A stretch of DNA of 64,000 nt from Ruminococcus flavefaciens 007c. Its GTDB lineage: Bacteria > Bacillota > Clostridia > Oscillospirales > Ruminococcaceae. Each line of letters starts with the position of its first letter. The stretch's first letter is position 1. The stretch spans positions 62,001-126,000 of the forward strand of contig NZ_ATAX01000003.1 in NCBI RefSeq assembly GCF_000571935.1. The letters run 5' to 3'. A program made the position numbers and the translations under genes. Shown in pieces: positions 59,065 to 64,000 of the stretch. The notes under the pieces were generated by a model. The model worked only from the letters and a program-made list of their open reading frames with translations, did no database searches and was not told the origin of the DNA.

Positions 59065-60408
59065 TCATTCAAGTCCTGCGACAAGCTTCTTGAAGGCATC
59101 GCCGCGCTCCTCGAAATTCTTGAATATACCGTAGCTTGCAGCCGCAGGTGACATCACACAGCTCTTGCCCTCGGGAGTTATCTCCGCGGCAAGCTTTACT
59201 GCGTCTTCAAGGTGATCTGCGTAATATACCCTGGACTTGTCTTTGAAATCGTCCTTTGCCTGTATCATATCGTACACGCGCTTTCCCGAAGCTTCCATAC
59301 AAATAACTTTCACGTTGAAGTCAGCGAGGAAGTCAACAAGTGAGGTATAGTCGATCCCCCTGTCCATTCCGCCGATGAGTATCGTTCCTGCACCGGGGAC
59401 GCTCTGCAATGCCGATATTGCCGTAGCACAGGCAGTTGAGATAGAGTCGTCATACCAGCGTATGCCGCGTACCGTATCCACATATTCAAGACGGTGAGAC
59501 AGAGGCTCAAAGGTGCAGAGCGCTTCTGTGAACTCATTCTCGTCCATGTACATCATGGCAATGTAGTAAGCAACTGCGATATTGTAATGATTATGCACGC
59601 CCAGGAGCTTTATCCTGTCCACAGGTATGACATAGGGGTCTCCGTAATAAATCACCCCGTCCTTTACGTACACATCCGCACTTTTATCCTTATCCGAAAC
59701 GGTATAGGTATGCCATGTATTATACTCCTTGGGAGCTATATCCGAATTTATCAGCAGATCATCCTCGGAATTCTGGTGAAGATAGATGTTCTTCTTGGCA
59801 TTGTAATAGTTCTCAAGGGTGCCGTAGTGATCCAGATGCTCCTCGTAGAGATTGAGGAATATGGCATATTTCGGTGATACCGTCATATACTCCAGCTGAT
59901 GGCAGGAGAGCTCGCATACCACGACAGTATTCTCCTCCATGCCCTCGGCTATGTCAAAGACGGGTATGCCGATATTTCCTGCAATGCGACAGTCAACTCC
60001 ATTCTCATGGAGAACGTGATATATAAGCGAGGTTACGGTGCTTTTTCCCTTTGTGCCGGTGATACCGATTATCTGCTCGCGGAAGCACTCAAAGAACACC
60101 TGCGTCTCACAGGTTATATAGCATGAAAGCTCGGAAAGAGGCTTTTCAAGGACAATGCCCGGACTTTTGAATACCATGTCAAAACGGTCGAGACAGCTCT
60201 GATAGTCCTTTCCGCATATGAGCTCCACACTTTCGGGGAGACCGTTTGCTTCGCGGTCAACATTGTTGAGATCGGCAATAGCCAGCGATGCCTGCGCACC
60301 ATACTTCTCAAGTATCCTGTAAGTGGACTTGCCTTCCCTGCCGAAGCCCAGTATGCAGACCTTCTTTCCGTTGGTATATTGGTTTATATAGTCGCTGAAA
60401 TTATTCAA
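59065..60408 (-). CDS. MurD-type ligase, possibly MurD2 (L-glutamate adding)
   Basis: A 447-residue Mur ligase. The start VCILGFGREGKSTYRILEK is the MurD nucleotide-binding-like region; the ATP loop is IIGITGTKGKSTVTSLIYHV near 115. VVCELSCHQLEYMTVSPKYA and NLYEEHLDHYGTLENYYNAK near 170-200 are the MurD SSFQL and NxxxDHLDxH regions, with cysteine-containing SCHQLE in place of SSFQLE. RWYDDSISTACATAISAL follows in the C-domain. Ordinary MurD adds D-Glu. Because the gene overlaps a murL-like gene by 4 nt, it may instead be MurD2, which adds L-Glu for later epimerisation. Sequence alone does not decide. Confidence 0.88.
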   Translation of the reverse strand: MNNFSDYINQYTNGKKVCILGFGREGKSTYRILEKYGAQASLAIADLNNVDREANGLPESVELICGKDYQSCLDRFDMVFKSPGIVLEKPLSELSCYITCETQVFFECFREQIIGITGTKGKSTVTSLIYHVLHENGVDCRIAGNIGIPVFDIAEGMEENTVVVCELSCHQLEYMTVSPKYAIFLNLYEEHLDHYGTLENYYNAKKNIYLHQNSEDDLLINSDIAPKEYNTWHTYTVSDKDKSADVYVKDGVIYYGDPYVIPVDRIKLLGVHNHYNIAVAYYIAMMYMDENEFTEALCTFEPLSHRLEYVDTVRGIRWYDDSISTACATAISALQSVPGAGTILIGGMDRGIDYTSLVDFLADFNVKVICMEASGKRVYDMIQAKDDFKDKSRVYYADHLEDAVKLAAEITPEGKSCVMSPAAASYGIFKNFEERGDAFKKLVAGLE

Positions 60409-61787
60409 AGCAGACGCTCCATTTCATTTTCAAGTATTTTCCTGAATTCATCAGGCAGCAGGTTCTCTTCATTGAAGGAACCGCAGCACTCCTTGTTGAG
60501 CGCGTCTATATCCTCAGGATGGTAAAGTCCTCTCAGCTTATACTCCTCAAACAGCAGCGGGAGCTTCTCACCTTCCTGCTCTATTCTGCGTATTGCCAGA
60601 GATACTGCCAGATTTACCTCGTCTATACTTCCAACACACTCAAAGGGTTTATGCTCCGACTGGCCTATGAGCTCGATGAAGTATTCGAGCATCTGGGGAT
60701 CGTTGAGCATATCCTTGCCGAATACTTCCCTGAGCTCCTCAGTGCTGAGGAAGGGCGAGAGTATAAGGCTTACAAAAAGGCATTTCGGACAAGCTCCGCA
60801 CCATATATCCGGTGATACCTTGCTGCCCAGATTGCAGCTCCTGAATACAGGAAGGTACTTCTTATGGGACACGAACATCTTTGCTATCTGGAACTCGGAA
60901 AGAGGACGCAGGAAGCTGAAGTAATACTGTCCCGTGCGGAGGTACTTCTCCTCATATTCATGGAAATCGCGTTCAAATTCAAAGCTTTTGGAATACTGGT
61001 GGTTAACGTCCTGTCCCACCACGGTACTCTCATTGGCACTGGCCTCATTGGAAAGCACGATATACTTCAGGCCGTTGAGATAAGCGGTTATCTCCGCCGA
61101 AAATGCAACTATTGCAGAAAAGGGCGTATGTCCGTTGATGAAGCCCTTTTCGTTGAGCTCCACAAGAGAACGGTCAAAATGGCGATGTGCGGTTATGAGT
61201 GCATTCTCGGGAAGTCCTGCCGCCTTGACTGTGCCGCTTATGGAACGACGCTTATTTATGGAATAGCACAGGCAGTCCATACCCGAATTCATCAGAGTCT
61301 CCAGCGTGAGGGCTGAGTCCTTTCCGCCGCCTATAGGCACGAGACAGCCCTTTGGATGGCGTACTCTGTCAGAAAGATAGCTCTTATAGCTGCCTGTGGA
61401 AACTATATTCACAAAGCTGTCGGGATCTGCCGAGATACCGTTGACAAAGAACAGCTCTCCCAGTCCCATGAACCATAGCTTTTTCCACCATTTCTTCTGA
61501 TCGTCGCTGAGCTCTCCGCACTCCGCACGGAATTCGGGCGAGCAGGTCGCTTTCCAGTAGCTAACGGCTTCGGCCATACCCAGCGAAAATGCAAGTCTTT
61601 CAAAGATGAGATCGTCCTTTACAGAAACGCCCTTGGGCTTGCCGAAGGTCCAGCTGGGGCGGAACTCCGCAAGCCCCTCTATACGGAATTTGAAGCCTAT
61701 CTCCACCGTCTCTGCTGTTTCGTTTATATTATAGGATCTATAAGTAAAAACGGGATATTTCTCCCTGAATTTTTCAAACTTAGCCAT
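60405..61787 (-). CDS. MurL-like UDP-MurNAc-L-Ala-L-Glu epimerase
   Basis: A 460-residue protein resembling MurL of Xanthomonas, which converts UDP-MurNAc-L-Ala-L-Glu to the D-Glu form with ATP and Mg. A PP-loop-like site VPIGGGKDSALTLETLM is near 150, NGHTPFSAIVAFSAEITAYL near 218, SNEASANESTVVGQDVNHQY with KSFEFERDFHEYEEKYL near 245-275, SFLRPLSEFQIAKMF near 290, and a Cys cluster DIWCGACPKCLFV near 330. The N-terminal 130 residues have no named domain. It overlaps murD by 4 nt, the same pairing as murD2-murL in Xanthomonas. GGAGGAG stands before the ATG. Enzymatic activity is inferred. Confidence 0.75.
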   Translation of the reverse strand: MAKFEKFREKYPVFTYRSYNINETAETVEIGFKFRIEGLAEFRPSWTFGKPKGVSVKDDLIFERLAFSLGMAEAVSYWKATCSPEFRAECGELSDDQKKWWKKLWFMGLGELFFVNGISADPDSFVNIVSTGSYKSYLSDRVRHPKGCLVPIGGGKDSALTLETLMNSGMDCLCYSINKRRSISGTVKAAGLPENALITAHRHFDRSLVELNEKGFINGHTPFSAIVAFSAEITAYLNGLKYIVLSNEASANESTVVGQDVNHQYSKSFEFERDFHEYEEKYLRTGQYYFSFLRPLSEFQIAKMFVSHKKYLPVFRSCNLGSKVSPDIWCGACPKCLFVSLILSPFLSTEELREVFGKDMLNDPQMLEYFIELIGQSEHKPFECVGSIDEVNLAVSLAIRRIEQEGEKLPLLFEEYKLRGLYHPEDIDALNKECCGSFNEENLLPDEFRKILENEMERLL

Positions 61788-61808
61788 TGCTCTCCTCCGA
61801 AAAGTATG

Positions 61809-62195
61809 TCACTTCTTGGCTTCTTCTGCTGTAAGTTTATTATAGTGCGACTTCAAAAGCGCAAATGTCTCATCGGAAATATCATGCTCCACCTTGCAGG
61901 CGTCCTCTGCCGCAACATCACGGCTGATACCAAGGTAAGTAAAAAAAGCGGTAAGTACAGTATGGCGGTCATAGATACGTTCTGCAACTGATCTGCCGGC
62001 TTCTGTAAGTCTGATATGATTATCTCCGTCAACGGAAACAAGTCCCTCGTCCTTCATTTTTTTAAGTATGATGGATACTGTGGGACGGGAATATCCAAGG
62101 TATGAGCAGATGTCGATAGCATGGACATCAGGCTGCTTCTGTGAAAGGATCAGGATCGTTTCAAGGTAATTTTCAACTGCTTCGGTAATTGCCAT
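61809..62195 (-). CDS. DtxR/IdeR-type metal-dependent repressor
   Basis: A 128-residue regulator without an SH3 domain, MntR-sized. The winged helix is DICSYLGYSRPTVSIILKKM (25-50). Metal residues follow the iron-type DtxR pattern more than MntR: Cys and Glu-His in AEDACKVEHDISDE near 96-103 match DtxR Cys102, Glu105 and His106, and the H of YDRHTVLTAFF matches His79. The DtxR Met10 position is Asn here (VENYLETI). Iron sensing is inferred. It starts the operon with murL, murD and a [2Fe-2S] protein, 21 nt before murL, from the promoter at 62254-62282. Confidence 0.85.
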   Translation of the reverse strand: MAITEAVENYLETILILSQKQPDVHAIDICSYLGYSRPTVSIILKKMKDEGLVSVDGDNHIRLTEAGRSVAERIYDRHTVLTAFFTYLGISRDVAAEDACKVEHDISDETFALLKSHYNKLTAEEAKK

Positions 62196-62253
62196 TCTGA
62201 TTCTCCTTTACAATAGGATAAAGATCGTAATCTCACAAAATTACTTATCTTAT

Positions 62254-62282
62254 ATTATATCACATTTATGAGATGATTACAA
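62254..62282 (-). promoter_or_regulatory. promoter of the DtxR-murL-murD operon
   Basis: The minus strand has TTGTAA (62277-62282), 17 nt ending in TGA, then a perfect TATAAT (62254-62259). ATCTCA (62230-62235) and TGAGAT (62269-62274) flank the -10 as an inverted pair and could be part of an operator. Confidence 0.7.
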
Positions 62283-62325
62283 CACCCATTTTGTTAAATT
62301 TAGTCAAAATATGGCTATATATAAA

Positions 62326-64000
62326 TCATATGAGCGGGTGTCTCTCAAAGCCATCCGAGGTTTCAAAGCTGTCCCAGTCTTCACGGCATATTGCCACATT
62401 CTCCCTTATAAGATCTTCATATTCTCCCATATCCTCAGGACGCGGAGGAACAGGCAGACGAGCAATGTCTCCCGGATTCATATTCATTGTAGGATTCAGA
62501 ACGGCGGAGAGCTCCGTTACTGCCTTGCTGTTCAGGAGGCCGAGAATATAAAGGAGCTCCTTCTCATCGTTGGGGAATGCACTGGTGCCTGCCACATTGA
62601 ACATGAAGCTGTCATCAAAGAATCTTACCGAAAGCTTTCCGCTGGTTATCTGCGACCAGCTCACCGACGGACGGAAATTATAGGCAAGCCCCTGAGGACG
62701 GGAGCGGAGCTTTCCTCTGCAGTCACGGAAATTCTTTATCTCATAGCCGTCATTCTCCCAGTTTACAACGTAATCGCGGTTTCCGTACCACTTGCGGTAA
62801 TCGCCGCCCTTATTGAGCCAGTACCATTTCTTTTTCTCACCGGCCGCAGATGCGGTCTTTTCCGACGATACCTCATACCATCTCCGCAGGAAACGGTCGT
62901 TGTCCCCTGTTATCAGTCCTTCGCGAACGTGAATGATCTCTCCCAGAGTCTGTCCAGAAAAGGCACGGAGCAGCTTCCTGCCCAGCCAGTATGCCGCCGG
63001 CGCCGAGGGTATGGTGAGGAAATCCTCCGTATCGGCTTCAAAGCGGTACTCCATGTTCTCACCAGAGAGAACGGACAGCACCATCTGCCGCTGTTTTTCC
63101 ATATCGCCCTTCAGTTCCGCAAGTCTCAGATAGGTACCGACGGTATTTTTTCGGGGGCTTCCCATAGTGAATGTACATAGAGGCACTGTGGCGTCCTCAA
63201 AGGCGGAATACTCAAAATGAATAAGCGTCTGGAGCTCATATTCGCTGTATATCCTCAGGCGGAGCTTCTCATAGGACTGTAAAAACAGCCATGTTGCAGG
63301 TGCAAGGAAGCCCAGCTGACCGTCATCTGCACACATATCCATACACCGCGCCATGAATACGGAAAAAAGGTCGGCGCCGTAGTCCGCAAATCTCCTGCGC
63401 ACATGGTCTGACAGCTCCTTATTCATTGCGGGACGTCCCAGATAAGGCGGATTTGTAACGATGACCGTATATTTTTTCTGCAAAAGTCTGCCTATAACAG
63501 CGCTTTTGCCGCCTTTGGCAATGAGATCTCCGCTGTCCGCAAGAGAGCCGAGCACAGGATCGGCTCCCGAAAGCTCATATACCATAGGCTCTGCCTCAGC
63601 CCCGAATACCGCTGCCTTCCTTCTCAGAGCTGTTTCCGCCAGAGCACAGGCTCTTTCATCAAGCTCAAGGCCGAACAGGTTGTATCTGAGTATACTCTCT
63701 GCCGCTGTCTTGTCAGTATAGCCGCATCTCCTGTACAGCTCCATGAATACATCAAAGGCATAAATCAGCACGTTGCCGCTGCCCATACACGGATCCATGA
63801 AGGTTATCTCCTCGGGCGGAAGCTTTTCAGCCGACGGCTCTCCGTCACCGAAACTGAGCTCTCCACGAGAGATGTCATATCCGTGAGCTTCCAGATACCT
63901 GCACAGCGTATTCTGCACCATATACCTCACTATCCACATGGGTGTGAACAGCTGTGTTGCCGCTGCTATCTTCTCAGCTTCCAGCCGCTTGCTGTTTTTC
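62326..64000 (-). CDS. PglX-like N6-adenine DNA methyltransferase, C-terminal part
   Basis: About 558 residues are visible; the frame stays open to the window edge, so the N-terminus is missing. The visible start reads AATQLFTPMWIVRYMVQNTL, the usual lead into the methyltransferase fold. SAM motif I is FMDPCMGSGNVLIYAFDVF, and the catalytic motif is VIVTNPPYLGRPAMNK. Downstream, WYWLNKGGDYRKWYGNRDYV and VNWENDGYEIKNF match PglX, the methylase of BREX phage defence, and related Eco57I-type enzymes. In BREX-1, pglZ follows pglX; here the next gene is the DtxR regulator, so this may be a solitary enzyme or an unusual arrangement. Confidence 0.85.
   Translation of the reverse strand, partial: KNSKRLEAEKIAAATQLFTPMWIVRYMVQNTLCRYLEAHGYDISRGELSFGDGEPSAEKLPPEEITFMDPCMGSGNVLIYAFDVFMELYRRCGYTDKTAAESILRYNLFGLELDERACALAETALRRKAAVFGAEAEPMVYELSGADPVLGSLADSGDLIAKGGKSAVIGRLLQKKYTVIVTNPPYLGRPAMNKELSDHVRRRFADYGADLFSVFMARCMDMCADDGQLGFLAPATWLFLQSYEKLRLRIYSEYELQTLIHFEYSAFEDATVPLCTFTMGSPRKNTVGTYLRLAELKGDMEKQRQMVLSVLSGENMEYRFEADTEDFLTIPSAPAAYWLGRKLLRAFSGQTLGEIIHVREGLITGDNDRFLRRWYEVSSEKTASAAGEKKKWYWLNKGGDYRKWYGNRDYVVNWENDGYEIKNFRDCRGKLRSRPQGLAYNFRPSVSWSQITSGKLSVRFFDDSFMFNVAGTSAFPNDEKELLYILGLLNSKAVTELSAVLNPTMNMNPGDIARLPVPPRPEDMGEYEDLIRENVAICREDWDSFETSDGFERHPLI

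Noticed and set aside
62311..63180. 289-codon open frame on the plus strand
   Set aside because: It lies entirely opposite the PglX-like gene, which has clear methyltransferase motifs. The plus-strand translation has no domain pattern and no ribosome site.

Overview
The window looks like chromosome of a low-to-moderate-GC Firmicute of the Ruminococcus type (Oscillospiraceae). The evidence is a complete Gram-positive style division and cell-wall cluster, a SpoVD-like PASTA transpeptidase, SpoVG, SpoIID- and SpoIIQ-like proteins, DivIVA, two class B sortases, a NifS-ThiI pair, AGGAGG ribosome sites, near-consensus sigma-A promoters, and a secreted acidic-sugar-binding protein of the kind found in plant-fibre degraders. 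The species assignment is inference. I see no rRNA, intact tRNA, insertion sequence, prophage or CRISPR array.

Layout. 1-52 is the tail of a plus-strand gene. 0.1-8.4 kb (minus): a histone-H1-like lysine/alanine-rich protein with HU, ClpB behind a ribbon-helix-helix-like gene, a strong candidate 250-nt structured small RNA (about 4785-5036), and a three-gene set of polyphosphate-polymerase-like VTC protein, DUF4956 membrane protein and Asn-rich beta-helix lipoprotein. 8.8-18.1 kb (minus): AraC regulator, 3-methyladenine glycosylase, RqcH, RlmA, a fused TrmK-Nif3 protein, a zinc-ribbon protein, a degenerate tRNA-like fold, a SigH-like sigma factor, a DivIVA-type coiled-coil protein and a membrane XRE regulator. 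18.3-32.6 kb (minus) is the dcw cluster, in transcription order mraZ-rsmH-ftsL-spoVD/ftsI-murE-mraY-ftsW-murG-(alpha/beta hydrolase)-murA-ftsQ, then ftsZ from its own promoter. murD, murF, murC and ftsA are absent from it. 33.0-40.5 kb (minus): SpoIID-like protein with reordered motifs, two sortases B, PncC, ThiI, a small membrane protein and cysteine desulfurase.

40.7-57.0 kb is mainly plus strand: YfhO, a Nudix hydrolase, murC-lexA, two small or unknown genes, ZapA, an RlhA-like U32 protein, dUTPase, DUF4321, mreBCD-PBP2 and a SpoIIQ-like M23 protein; spoVG is the exception, on the minus strand. 57.0-64 kb is minus again: class II aldolase, two small unknown genes, then an operon of DtxR-type regulator, MurL-like epimerase, MurD and a small [2Fe-2S] protein. 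The window ends inside a PglX-like DNA methyltransferase.

How it fits together. Most of the window serves peptidoglycan synthesis, division and elongation: precursor synthesis (MurA, MurC, MurD, MurE), lipid steps (MraY, MurG), polymerisation (FtsW, SpoVD-like PBP, PBP2), and the Z-ring and Mre machinery. The most unusual point is that murD is paired with a murL-like gene, which suggests the MurD2/MurL route (L-Glu added, then epimerised to D-Glu) instead of the usual MurI/MurD route. Other notable signals are the structured RNA with a C-rich anti-Shine-Dalgarno loop, the polyphosphate/beta-helix module, the tRNA-like remnant, MraZ operator arrays and a dyad element shared by two distant intergenic regions.
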